Part shown: in pieces, positions 33,446-40,240 of the stretch
How positions within the stretch are numbered: position 1 is the stretch's first letter
Layout of the letters: each line of letters begins with the position of its first letter
Assembly (NCBI GenBank): GCA_023245415.1
Contig: JAHFKJ010000008.1
Span: 1 to 53,460 of the forward strand
Direction of reading: 5' to 3'
Length of the DNA stretch: 53,460 nucleotides
DNA from: Candidatus Gottesmanbacteria bacterium
GTDB lineage: Bacteria; Patescibacteriota; Microgenomatia; UBA10105
Notes under the pieces: generated by a model
Database searches by the model: none
The model's input: only the letters and a program-made list of their open reading frames with translations
Told to the model about the DNA's origin: nothing
Position numbers and translations under genes: made by a program

Positions 33446-34564
33446 TTATATATTTCGGGATATAAAAAGAATAGAACTCATTAAAGTTCCAATAACGAGT
33501 GTAATAAAAATAAACGCTGTAAACAACCTCTGCTTATAAAGCACCGGAAATTTCGCAAGTAATTGTCCATTTCGCAGATAATCAAATACCGACATCCCGA
33601 TAAGTCCCCATATAAATGCAGACGTCAGAGATACTTCTGCCCCATAGCGATTTTGTTCAAGAAGAGCCACATTTGCAAATGAAATTCGCACAAAATGTAA
33701 CAATCCAAATACGAGCGATAGCGACACTGCAATAAATACTGATTGCAGCTGAGGTCTACGGTCAAATATCAAAAACGCGATCGTTCCCAGAACCGGTACA
33801 AGAAAAAACAGCAGCGGCAAAAAATTACTTACCACCAGAATTGTCGACTTACCTTCAGCTGAAGATAAAACGCTCAGTAAAAAAGTGTTGTATATCGCTC
33901 CCACAATCACCACGGATACTCCTGAAACTGTCAGGAAACGGAACAGCTTTTGTTTGCCTAGACCTAAAAGGGTTTCTGAAATGGTAATTAGGATCATAAA
34001 TACAAAGATCACAAATAAACTAAACAGTGAAATCAGACTCAGGAAAGATATAAAGACTTCAACAGTTATCAGCCACTTTAGTTGCCCCGTTTTGACATAG
34101 AAAAGAAAAATTAAGATCGCCACAGGTATAAATGTCAAGCTCATCATGTGCGCCCCATCCTGACCGGAAAGAATATTGATGATTCGGGTCGGAGGCAGCG
34201 TTGAAAACGGATTCAGCGGCAGTATGGTAAATAGTCCTGTCAACAAGGCGGGTAATTGACGTTTCGTTAAATTGTAGACAAAAAAATAAAACATGAGCGG
34301 CCCTAAAGCACAGACAAATAATATAATTGCCGATAGCAAAACGTTCGGTTGTACCTGCATAATTTCAGCTAATGTATTGCTTAGGAAAGGAATTGCCGGC
34401 ATTGTAAACCTGCCGATATCCCATCTGCTGCCAAAAAAATCCTTAATGCTCCAAAAACTTAAGGCTGTAATTAGAAGAGGCATGAAAATTTCTAAAATCG
34501 GATGCAGCTTCTTGAACAATTTTTCGATTCCCGATAAAGGTGGTATGCTTATGTCTGCTTCCAT
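33446..34564 (-). CDS. Polytopic membrane protein of unknown function
   Basis: A 372-aa protein (from ATG 34564) with about nine or ten hydrophobic helices and the loop SRWDIGRFTMPAIPFLSNTL after the first helix. It may be a half-size relative of the GT-C-like proteins, lacking the C-terminal soluble domain. Start choice: the longer frame uses TTG 34579, but TATACT (34571-34576 minus) overlaps it and puts the transcription start exactly on ATG 34564. It is divergent from the 876-aa protein gene, with an 80-95 nt spacer. Confidence 0.58.
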   Translation of the reverse strand: MEADISIPPLSGIEKLFKKLHPILEIFMPLLITALSFWSIKDFFGSRWDIGRFTMPAIPFLSNTLAEIMQVQPNVLLSAIILFVCALGPLMFYFFVYNLTKRQLPALLTGLFTILPLNPFSTLPPTRIINILSGQDGAHMMSLTFIPVAILIFLFYVKTGQLKWLITVEVFISFLSLISLFSLFVIFVFMILITISETLLGLGKQKLFRFLTVSGVSVVIVGAIYNTFLLSVLSSAEGKSTILVVSNFLPLLFFLVPVLGTIAFLIFDRRPQLQSVFIAVSLSLVFGLLHFVRISFANVALLEQNRYGAEVSLTSAFIWGLIGMSVFDYLRNGQLLAKFPVLYKQRLFTAFIFITLVIGTLMSSILFISRNI

Positions 34565-34570
34565 ATATAC

Positions 34571-34576
34571 AGTATA
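34571..34576 (-). promoter_or_regulatory. -10 box (TATACT) for a leaderless mRNA
   Basis: TATACT on the minus strand with six bases to ATG 34564. It overlaps the alternative TTG start at 34579 and argues against it. An upstream AGGAG at the -25 region is the competing evidence for the TTG start. Confidence 0.45.
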
Positions 34577-34634
34577 CAAACTCCACTTCTCCTAAAGCAA
34601 ACAATCCTTATTGATCTTAAACACTTTACTAATC

Positions 34635-34651
34635 TACAATAAGTCTAGAGG
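34635..34651 (+). promoter_or_regulatory. -10 box and Shine-Dalgarno of the 876-aa protein gene
   Basis: TACAAT (34635-34640) and AGAGG (34647-34651), 8 nt before ATG 34660. The predicted leader is about 13 nt and begins at the AGAGG, so this gene keeps a Shine-Dalgarno. Confidence 0.4.
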
Positions 34652-34659
34652 TTCTATTT

Positions 34660-37290
34660 ATGACTCATCGCTACTGGAAACCGGTTTCAGTGCAGATCGT
34701 TCCCCTGCTGATTCTGCTGCTCATCGTGATTTCAACTGCCCTGGTAGTTTATCTCCTGCCTTCAACTAGGGAAGAATCACGCAGTCGGGCCCAGGTCTAT
34801 TCCTGTTCCGGTCAATGTGTTTCAGCTGGGATTTGCAATAGTGCCAATAACGGAACTCCTATAACCGGATCTTGTTCAGGAGGTCAAACCTGCTGCAGCT
34901 TTGCTTCTCAACAAGTTTGTACTCCAGGTCATACGAGATGTTCCGGGTCAAGTATTCAAACCTGTAACTCAAGCGGTACAGACTGGGTAACTACTTCTAG
35001 CTGTCCTACCGGTCAAACCTGTGACTCGGCTAGTGTGACGTGTAAACCAGTTGTTACTACAGTTACTCCTCCTCCCGCATCCTGTCAGTCTCCCAACCGC
35101 TGTGTAAGCAGTGGTATCTGCAACAGTGCAAATGGAGGCAACCCGGTATCAGGTGCCTGCCAGACAGGTCAAACCTGCTGCAGCTTTGCTGCCACGCAAG
35201 TTTGTACTCCAAATCATAGCCGATGTTCCGGAAATAATATTCAAACCTGTAATACTGCAGGTACTGATTGGGTAACTACTTCCAGTTGTCCAACCGGTCA
35301 AACGTGTGATTCATCTAGTGTGACGTGTAAACTCCCGCCAACTTTACCTCAAGGATCCCAGTGCGGAGGAGCTCTTGCCTGTGACGCTGGTTTAATCTGT
35401 TCTCCAGTTCAAGGAGGCTATTATTGTATAAAACCTACATGCACTGAAAGTTTGACTCAATGCTCTGGGAGTTACGTACAACAATGTCAGCGGGGCCAGT
35501 GGACAAATATTCAAAGCTGTGACGGCGGATGTAATTCAAACACTAAACAATGTAATGAAATCAGCTGCATCCGCGGTCAGACAAAATGTTCACTAGACTT
35601 AACCGCAGTCGAAACCTGCAACGCAGATCAGACTGCCTACGTCAAATCATCATGCACCTATGGCTGCCAGAGTGGAGCCTGCAAAGGTCCTCTTCCTACA
35701 ACCCCGCCACCGGTTATTTCTAAATATTCCTATCTTAACGGCGGTTGTATCGGTCCCTATGCCAATGGCCAATACAGTTCTTTACAGGAATGCCAGGAAC
35801 AAAACAAACTTCCGATTACGCCTGTCACGGTGATTCCTCCGGCTAACAACGGCGATACGTGTACCACTGATAAACGGTGTCCGGGAGGAACCTGCCATAT
35901 TGCTGATGACCGGGCAGAAAAAGGCACCTGCGTCATTACTCCACAACCGCAAAAACCGGTATTATCCTTAAATCCTCAAGATGATACATACCCCGGTATA
36001 CAGCAGACGCAAGTCTATGGCGGTACGGTAACGTATGGCTATGATCCCAATACTCCCTATGCTCAAGGGTCAGGACAGTATGCCGGATCTTTGGGTTGTC
36101 CGCCAAAGGCGAAGCCGGGTGAGTGCATACCTGATTATGAAACTCAATATCTGCTCTATGGCACTGGCGCTGGAATTGCAGTCGGCACAGGTATGGGAGC
36201 AGCCTCATATTTACCCTCTGCGGCGTATGTGTATGGTCCTGCATTTTTAGAAGCCCATCCCCTGCTGGCCCAAACTCTGGTTGTCGGCGGTCAAGTCTTG
36301 ACTGTGGGAACCATGGTCCAACAAGGTTATGCCTGCAGTCAGGGAGATCAAAATGCCTGTGGAGCCATGACCGCGTGTGCAAATATCACCGGCTGTATGG
36401 AGGCTGTACAACAGGCGGGAGGGGAGTTGTTTAATGGAGGGAAGAATGTTGTTAAAGGAATGGTAAATAATCTAGGTACCAAAATATCAAACTACTCAGG
36501 ATTGCAGGGATTAAACTTTAATTATACTGAGGGATATACTCCAGTGTATTTACAAGTACCTCCAGGATTAACTCCTGCTGAAGAAGCTTTATGGCGGGCA
36601 GAACAGGAATTATCCAACTACAAGACTTATTATAATAATAAAGCCGAGAATTGGAGAAATATAGGTTATGTACAAGGATCGGCTCGTCTCATCTACCCCA
36701 ACCAACCACCAATAAGGGATAATCTTAATCATATTCCCGATCCATATAGCATACTTTCTAAAATAGAGAATTTACAACAATCAGGTGCATCTATAGAAAC
36801 TCTCAATTCAGAGTTAGAAATTGCTTTAGAAGAAGCTGGTATCAAGATTGTCCCATTGAATTATTCTGATATAAAAGAAGGAACGAGAGGATATGCTTCA
36901 GGTGGGTTTCTTCCGATCCGTTCTTGGGATAGTATAGATATAGGAAACCAAGAAGTAAGTACCGGTTTTATATTACAATTTCCTACTTCTAGACCTGACT
37001 TTGCTCCTACACCTTTAACCATAAATATAGACCAAAATCTCACTCCTGTAGAAAAATTTGTAACCTTACTTCACGAGACTGGGCATCAAGCAGAAACGTA
37101 TGGTACCCCATACTTTACTTATCCTTACTCTGCTTCAGAAAGTGTGACTGGACAACCATCAACTGAATTCATTTCAACACTATATGGAATCAAAGCAGCA
37201 CAGATGGTTGCGTACAATAATATGAATCAAGCAGTAACAGAAATTACACGTCAACTTCTTTTGAATAGATGGGTAATAGCAACTCCATAA
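34660..37290 (+). CDS. Secreted Cys-rich modular protein with C-terminal HETGH zincin motif
   Basis: An 876-aa protein. A signal or anchor helix (about 11-33) precedes two tandem Cys-rich blocks (49-130 and 142-224) that are near copies of each other, each with VCTPxHxRCSG, IQTCN and TDWVTTSSCPTGQTC. More Cys-rich repeats follow to about 425, then a Pro/Gln linker and a Gly/Ala-rich hydrophobic segment (about 500-555), then ACSQGDQNACGAMTACANIT. From about residue 605 the composition changes (Asn/Tyr-rich, AT-rich codons) and the last domain holds LLHETGHQAE with HExxH at 805-809; Glu836 is a possible third zinc ligand. The build resembles polymorphic toxins: adhesive stalk, pre-toxin membrane segment, exchangeable toxin tip. 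A surface protease is the alternative. No immunity gene is evident. Confidence 0.72.
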   Translation: MTHRYWKPVSVQIVPLLILLLIVISTALVVYLLPSTREESRSRAQVYSCSGQCVSAGICNSANNGTPITGSCSGGQTCCSFASQQVCTPGHTRCSGSSIQTCNSSGTDWVTTSSCPTGQTCDSASVTCKPVVTTVTPPPASCQSPNRCVSSGICNSANGGNPVSGACQTGQTCCSFAATQVCTPNHSRCSGNNIQTCNTAGTDWVTTSSCPTGQTCDSSSVTCKLPPTLPQGSQCGGALACDAGLICSPVQGGYYCIKPTCTESLTQCSGSYVQQCQRGQWTNIQSCDGGCNSNTKQCNEISCIRGQTKCSLDLTAVETCNADQTAYVKSSCTYGCQSGACKGPLPTTPPPVISKYSYLNGGCIGPYANGQYSSLQECQEQNKLPITPVTVIPPANNGDTCTTDKRCPGGTCHIADDRAEKGTCVITPQPQKPVLSLNPQDDTYPGIQQTQVYGGTVTYGYDPNTPYAQGSGQYAGSLGCPPKAKPGECIPDYETQYLLYGTGAGIAVGTGMGAASYLPSAAYVYGPAFLEAHPLLAQTLVVGGQVLTVGTMVQQGYACSQGDQNACGAMTACANITGCMEAVQQAGGELFNGGKNVVKGMVNNLGTKISNYSGLQGLNFNYTEGYTPVYLQVPPGLTPAEEALWRAEQELSNYKTYYNNKAENWRNIGYVQGSARLIYPNQPPIRDNLNHIPDPYSILSKIENLQQSGASIETLNSELEIALEEAGIKIVPLNYSDIKEGTRGYASGGFLPIRSWDSIDIGNQEVSTGFILQFPTSRPDFAPTPLTINIDQNLTPVEKFVTLLHETGHQAETYGTPYFTYPYSASESVTGQPSTEFISTLYGIKAAQMVAYNNMNQAVTEITRQLLLNRWVIATP

Positions 37291-37294
37291 TCCA

Positions 37295-37349
37295 TAAAAT
37301 ACCCACCCCCGGTAAAATACCCACCCCCGGGGTGTGGTAGCTAGACACC
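37295..37349 (-). repeat. 3'-end hairpin repeat, copy E, with 18-bp tandem duplication
   Basis: The gene-proximal part is duplicated exactly: TAAAATACCCACCCCCGG at 37295-37312 and 37313-37330. The full repeat (minus strand GGTGTCTAGCTACCACACC, 37349-37331) follows. It begins 4 nt after the stop of the 876-aa gene, in antisense orientation. Confidence 0.9.
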
Positions 37350-37474
37350 TCAGGATTTTTATGAATTCTTCATGAGACTTCTCTCCACCCAAGACATGCC
37401 CAAGATACCAGTGAACATCAGAGTTCTGAAATGTTACATAAAATAAAATTTTCGCTATCATTACCGGAATTTGT

Positions 37475-37480
37475 TATAGT
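37475..37480 (+). promoter_or_regulatory. Extended -10 promoter of the HEPN-MNT unit
   Basis: TGT-TATAGT (TG at 37472-37473, hexamer 37475-37480) puts the start at ATG 37487, a leaderless transcript. The 120 nt between repeat E and this box hold nothing recognisable. Confidence 0.5.
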
Positions 37481-37486
37481 TGTCAC

Positions 37487-37651
37487 ATGTCAGAGACTCA
37501 GATCATCGATTATTGGCTAAAAAGTGCGGCTGAAGATGTCGTGACTGCCGAAAGCCTGTTTGAATTGTATAAGAGGGCAATTTTTGACTATACGCTAACT
37601 TATCTTAATAAGGCAAAGGAGCTCTATATATGGCTGGAAACACACATCTGA
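37487..37651 (+). pseudogene. Internally deleted HEPN-domain gene
   Basis: A 54-aa frame. The first 30 residues (IIDYWLKSAAEDVVTAESLF...) match the start of HEPN proteins, and the last 24 (YTLTYLNKAKELYIWLETHI) match their C-terminal helix. The central helices, normally about 70 residues with the RNase RX4-6H site, are missing. It is an in-frame internal deletion, not a simple truncation. The promoter is intact, and its TGA overlaps the ATG of the MNT gene (TGATG), preserving translational coupling. So the deletion may be kept to allow expression of the partner, or be simple decay. Confidence 0.7.
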
Positions 37652-37956
37652 TGCATGACGTATATGAGACTGCACGCCGATACGGTGATCGGTTACGGTT
37701 AAAAGGGTACGTAGTGGACAAAGTAATCGTATTTGGATCATGGGCAAAAGGGACGCCTCAAAAAGATAGCGATATTGATATTTGCATCGTGTCATCGCAA
37801 TTTGGGAAAGACGAACTGCTGGAACTGAAAAAACTGCTTCATGAAACACACAGTATTGACGTCAGGATAGAACCTGTTCCCATGTCAACTGCCGATTTTA
37901 TCCAAGACGCTACCCCACCGGTAACTGAAATTAAAAAATACGGCATCTCCGTGTGA
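37651..37956 (+). CDS. MNT-type nucleotidyltransferase (HEPN partner)
   Basis: A 101-aa protein with the minimal nucleotidyltransferase motif VFGSWAKGTPQKDSDIDICI (GS, then DxD). In HEPN-MNT pairs this is the antitoxin that modifies the HEPN toxin. A longer frame begins at 37630, but ATG 37651 forms a TGATG overlap with the HEPN stop and is the likelier start. The partner HEPN gene has lost its core. A second, unrelated-looking MNT gene lies at 25250-25669. Confidence 0.82.
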   Translation: MHDVYETARRYGDRLRLKGYVVDKVIVFGSWAKGTPQKDSDIDICIVSSQFGKDELLELKKLLHETHSIDVRIEPVPMSTADFIQDATPPVTEIKKYGISV

Positions 37957-38055
37957 ATTCATCCACTCAAGAGATGGAAGTGAACCTACACATCGGGATT
38001 AAAAAGACAAATAGAATAACTAGATTGTGATTAGGCTAGTTTTAGATAGATCTAC

Positions 38056-38083
38056 TTGACAAGTACACATATTTATGTAAATA
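38056..38083 (+). promoter_or_regulatory. TA promoter with operator-like inverted repeat
   Basis: A perfect -35 TTGACA (38056-38061), 16-nt spacer and -10 TAAATA (38078-38083); transcription should start at 38090, one base before ATG 38091. The spacer carries ACATATTTATGT (38067-38078), arms ACATA/TATGT, a likely binding site for the RHH antitoxin. Confidence 0.55.
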
Positions 38084-38090
38084 TATATTT

Positions 38091-38306
38091 ATGCAACAGT
38101 TCCGCACTACAATTGATTTTGACCGGGATTTGATGGCCCGCCTCAAACAAACCGCGTTTGCGGAAGGAAAGACAGTCCGCAAGCTCATCCATGAAGCGGT
38201 AACAGAAAGATTACTTCTACCTCAAAAGCCAAACGAATACTCCTGGAGAGTATTTGATACAGCGGTGAAGATAAAACAGATTACCCGGAATATGGCTTAT
38301 GAATAA
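38091..38306 (+). CDS. Ribbon-helix-helix antitoxin of a VapBC-type module
   Basis: A 71-aa protein. The N-terminus QQFRTTIDFDRDLMARLKQ is a beta-strand then helix as in RHH/MetJ-Arc DNA-binding proteins (strand about 3-9, helices 11-24 and 28-42). The C-terminal tail (45-71) is polar and would wrap the toxin. It overlaps the PIN toxin gene by 8 nt, the normal TA arrangement. It should repress its own promoter at the inverted repeat in the spacer. Confidence 0.8.
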   Translation: MQQFRTTIDFDRDLMARLKQTAFAEGKTVRKLIHEAVTERLLLPQKPNEYSWRVFDTAVKIKQITRNMAYE

Positions 38307-38748
38307 TCTGTACGGATTAGATACCAATGTGCTAGTCTATGCCTCATTTAAGAAATTTCCCCAGCATACCTTGGCCGCACGCCTCATCAAATTGATTACG
38401 GAAAATAAAATTCATGCCGCAGTTGCCTGGCAAAATTTAACTGAATACTGTGCAGTCGTAACAAATAATAAAAATATTGCACAACCTTTATCCTTTAAAG
38501 AAGCATGGCAACAGTTATCCGGACTACTGCAACTGGGTGTTAAAGTTGTCTTCCCAAATAATACTACTTTTGCTCAAACGGAAACATTAATTAAACATAA
38601 ACCAGCAATAAAATGCCAGCAAGTCCATGATTTATTTTTAGCAGCGACGTTTCTATCAAATGGTGTTAAGACTATAATTACTCATAATAAAGCAGATTTT
38701 ACGGACATAAAGGAATTAACTGTGCTTTCAACAGCTGACGTAATCTAG
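38299..38748 (+). CDS. PIN-domain toxin (VapC family)
   Basis: A 149-aa PIN nuclease with all the acidic residues in place: Asp8 in GLDTNVLVYA, Glu49 in NLTEY, Asp111 in VHDLFLAAT and Asp133 in NKADF. VapC toxins cleave tRNA or rRNA in a Mg2+-dependent way. The pair with the upstream RHH antitoxin forms a complete module. Copy F of the 3'-end repeat lies 50 nt downstream. Confidence 0.87.
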   Translation: MNNLYGLDTNVLVYASFKKFPQHTLAARLIKLITENKIHAAVAWQNLTEYCAVVTNNKNIAQPLSFKEAWQQLSGLLQLGVKVVFPNNTTFAQTETLIKHKPAIKCQQVHDLFLAATFLSNGVKTIITHNKADFTDIKELTVLSTADVI

Positions 38749-38798
38749 CTGTAAATTACTTATGTGTTTACACACCGTAAATGGAAGTATCTGAAGTT

Positions 38799-38828
38799 CC
38801 CACCCCCGGGGTGTGGTAGCTAGACACC
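38799..38828 (-). repeat. 3'-end hairpin repeat, copy F
   Basis: Identical core to copies C and E (minus strand GGTGTCTAGCTACCACACC then CCGGGGGTGGG), in the convergent spacer between two PIN genes. It is antisense to the upstream PIN gene, 50 nt after its stop. Confidence 0.88.
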
Positions 38829-38848
38829 TCAGGAATACAAGCAAACAA

Positions 38849-39241
38849 CTATGGCTCAATGCGCTCTACAGATTTAATTTTATCCAAATCCTCATCATAA
38901 GAAATGATTTCAGCAATCTTTTCTTCATGTGCTACAGCTGCTAAATATGCATCAATATAATCTACTGAGTGATTTTTGAAATATCCCAGCGCCAACAAGA
39001 TCAGGTGCGATCGAGAACTAATAGTCGCAGTAGCTATAAGCGCCTGTAATTTTTGTACAATTTCGATTTTAGAAATTTCATAATGTGACTCAAGTACCCA
39101 AACAATTTCCGCAACAACGACATCTAGAAGCACATATTCATCCTTATTATTTTGGAGCAAACGAATGAACCGCGAAGCTTTGTGTGGATCATCTTGAGTA
39201 AGGTAGCGGATAATAACGTTGGCATCAAGCAGTTTTTTCAT
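38849..39241 (-). CDS. PIN-domain toxin paired with an AbrB antitoxin
   Basis: A 130-aa PIN nuclease: Asp6 in LLDANVIIRYL, Glu45 in VVAEIVWVLE, Asp94/Asp97 in VDYIDAYLAA and Asp116. The open frame begins at 39370, but the PIN fold starts at ATG 39241, which overlaps the AbrB gene by 17 nt; the extra 43 residues are only read-through of the antitoxin gene. It converges on the RHH-PIN module and is only distantly similar to that PIN toxin. Confidence 0.85.
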   Translation of the reverse strand: MKKLLDANVIIRYLTQDDPHKASRFIRLLQNNKDEYVLLDVVVAEIVWVLESHYEISKIEIVQKLQALIATATISSRSHLILLALGYFKNHSVDYIDAYLAAVAHEEKIAEIISYDEDLDKIKSVERIEP

Positions 39242-39476
39242 GACGACGAACAAGGAGTTTTTTGGCGCTTCTGCGCATATTACGCACGGAAAATGGTTTT
39301 TTTGAAGCCAAAGAACCTGCCATGGCATAAAAATCTCCTGCTGAGTGAACTCGGACAGTTTCTCCTTCACGAGTCAACACAACCCGCTTTCCCGGATTGA
39401 GCCCTAAATGTTTACGGATATCAGCCGGCAAAGTGATTTGGCCTTTTTGAGTAATAGTGGAATAACCAGAAGTCAT
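39225..39476 (-). CDS. SpoVT/AbrB-family antitoxin
   Basis: An 83-aa protein with the swapped-hairpin AbrB motif STITQKGQITLPADIRKHLG (residues 6-25) and the second strand pair KRVVLTREGETVRV. The C-terminus (50-83) is basic and would contact the PIN toxin. It is first in the operon and leaderless (start predicted at 39477). It is expected to repress its own promoter. Confidence 0.85.
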   Translation of the reverse strand: MTSGYSTITQKGQITLPADIRKHLGLNPGKRVVLTREGETVRVHSAGDFYAMAGSLASKKPFSVRNMRRSAKKLLVRRHEKTA

Positions 39477-39478
39477 AG

Positions 39479-39534
39479 ATTACAGTATATCATTTGTAAT
39501 ACGTTATGTCAAGTGTATGACATTTATTAAATGT
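39479..39534. promoter_or_regulatory. Two inverted repeats, candidate AbrB operators
   Basis: ATTACA (39479-39484) / TGTAAT (39495-39500) brackets the -10. ACATTTATTAAATGT (39520-39534) is a palindrome with a 3-nt centre just upstream of the -35. Both would allow autorepression. Confidence 0.5.
39484..39512 (-). promoter_or_regulatory. Consensus promoter of the AbrB-PIN module
   Basis: On the minus strand a perfect TTGACA (39512-39507), 17-nt spacer and TATACT (39489-39484). Start at about 39477, one base before ATG. It is the best sigma70 promoter in the window. Confidence 0.7.
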
Positions 39535-39583
39535 AATACAAATACTTCAATTTCCCTCCTTGCATTTCCACTTAAAATAATTT

Positions 39584-39589
39584 TATGAT
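39584..39589 (+). promoter_or_regulatory. -10 box of the SIMPL-domain gene
   Basis: TATGAT with TTGCAT (39560-39565) as -35 at 18 nt. The start is near 39596, 2 nt before ATG 39598. Confidence 0.45.
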
Positions 39590-39597
39590 GAAGACAT

Positions 39598-40233
39598 ATG
39601 AGTTTGCAGAAAATGTATATAGGACTTACGGCTGCAGCTGTTGTTTTGTTTGGCTGGCTGGTAGTCACGCTTACAAGTCGGCCATCAACTATCACGGTTA
39701 TTGGTACCGGTCGTCTAACCGTAGCCCCGGAACAGGTTTCATTTATAGTGAGCAAAGTAAGCACTGGACCTTTTGCGGTAGCTGTCATCACTGAAGGCGA
39801 TAATGACATCAAGACGCTCATGAATCTGGCGCAAACTACTATGAATGATCCAGAGAGTCAAGTTTCCAAAGCTTTTTACAATGTCACCCAAAGCGTATCT
39901 AACTCATATATCGTTGCCAATGCTTTTTCGGTCAAAACTAAAAAAGTTCAGAATACTGAGGCACTCATCAAGACTCTCTTTTCAAATGGAGCGACCAATG
40001 TATCAAACGTATCATTTACTACCCTTGATCCAGATAAAACTGAACAGGAAGCCAGAATCAATGCCTTAAAAGATGCCCAAATGAAAGCCCAAAATATCGT
40101 CACCTCTGCCGGTAAACGCCTCGGCCGGCTCGTCTCAGTTCAAGATGACCAGGCTCCCCCGGAAAGCTCTATCCAAACCGGAACCAATATCAATATCATC
40201 AAGCGCGTAGCTGTGGTATATGAGTTGTGGTGA
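39598..40233 (+). CDS. SIMPL-domain (DUF541) exported protein
   Basis: A 211-aa protein with an N-terminal anchor helix (about 7-26), then ITVIGTGRLTVAPEQVSFIV, the typical DUF541/SIMPL start, and a C-terminal ARINALKDAQMKAQNIVTSAGKRLGRLVSV block. Family members are periplasmic or surface proteins of poorly known function (linked to oxidative-stress tolerance in some bacteria). A TATGAT box 9 nt upstream places the start 2 nt before the ATG. Here it is a single gene converging on the frameshifted vWA gene. Confidence 0.85.
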   Translation: MSLQKMYIGLTAAAVVLFGWLVVTLTSRPSTITVIGTGRLTVAPEQVSFIVSKVSTGPFAVAVITEGDNDIKTLMNLAQTTMNDPESQVSKAFYNVTQSVSNSYIVANAFSVKTKKVQNTEALIKTLFSNGATNVSNVSFTTLDPDKTEQEARINALKDAQMKAQNIVTSAGKRLGRLVSVQDDQAPPESSIQTGTNINIIKRVAVVYELW

Positions 40234-40240
40234 AGTTTGT

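Noticed and set aside
35936-36382. 148-aa frame antisense to the 876-aa gene
   Set aside because: His/Arg-rich composition typical of a shadow of a Gly/Tyr/Gln-rich coding region.
37180-37461. 93-aa minus-strand frame downstream of the 876-aa gene, considered as an immunity gene
   Set aside because: It reads antisense through repeat copy E (residues ATTPRGWVFYRGWVFY mirror the tandem duplication) and into the gene end; no start signal.
21585-38828. The 3'-end repeats as integron attC sites
   Set aside because: Position and orientation fit, but there is no GTTRRRY/RYYYAAC core, no integrase in view, and the genes lie on both strands. Kept only as an alternative under the repeat finding.
21585-38828. 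The repeats as a CRISPR array
   Set aside because: Copies are kilobases apart with genes between them; there are no regular spacers.
39242-39370. 43-residue extension of the second PIN toxin
   Set aside because: It is antitoxin-gene sequence in another frame; the PIN domain starts at ATG 39241.
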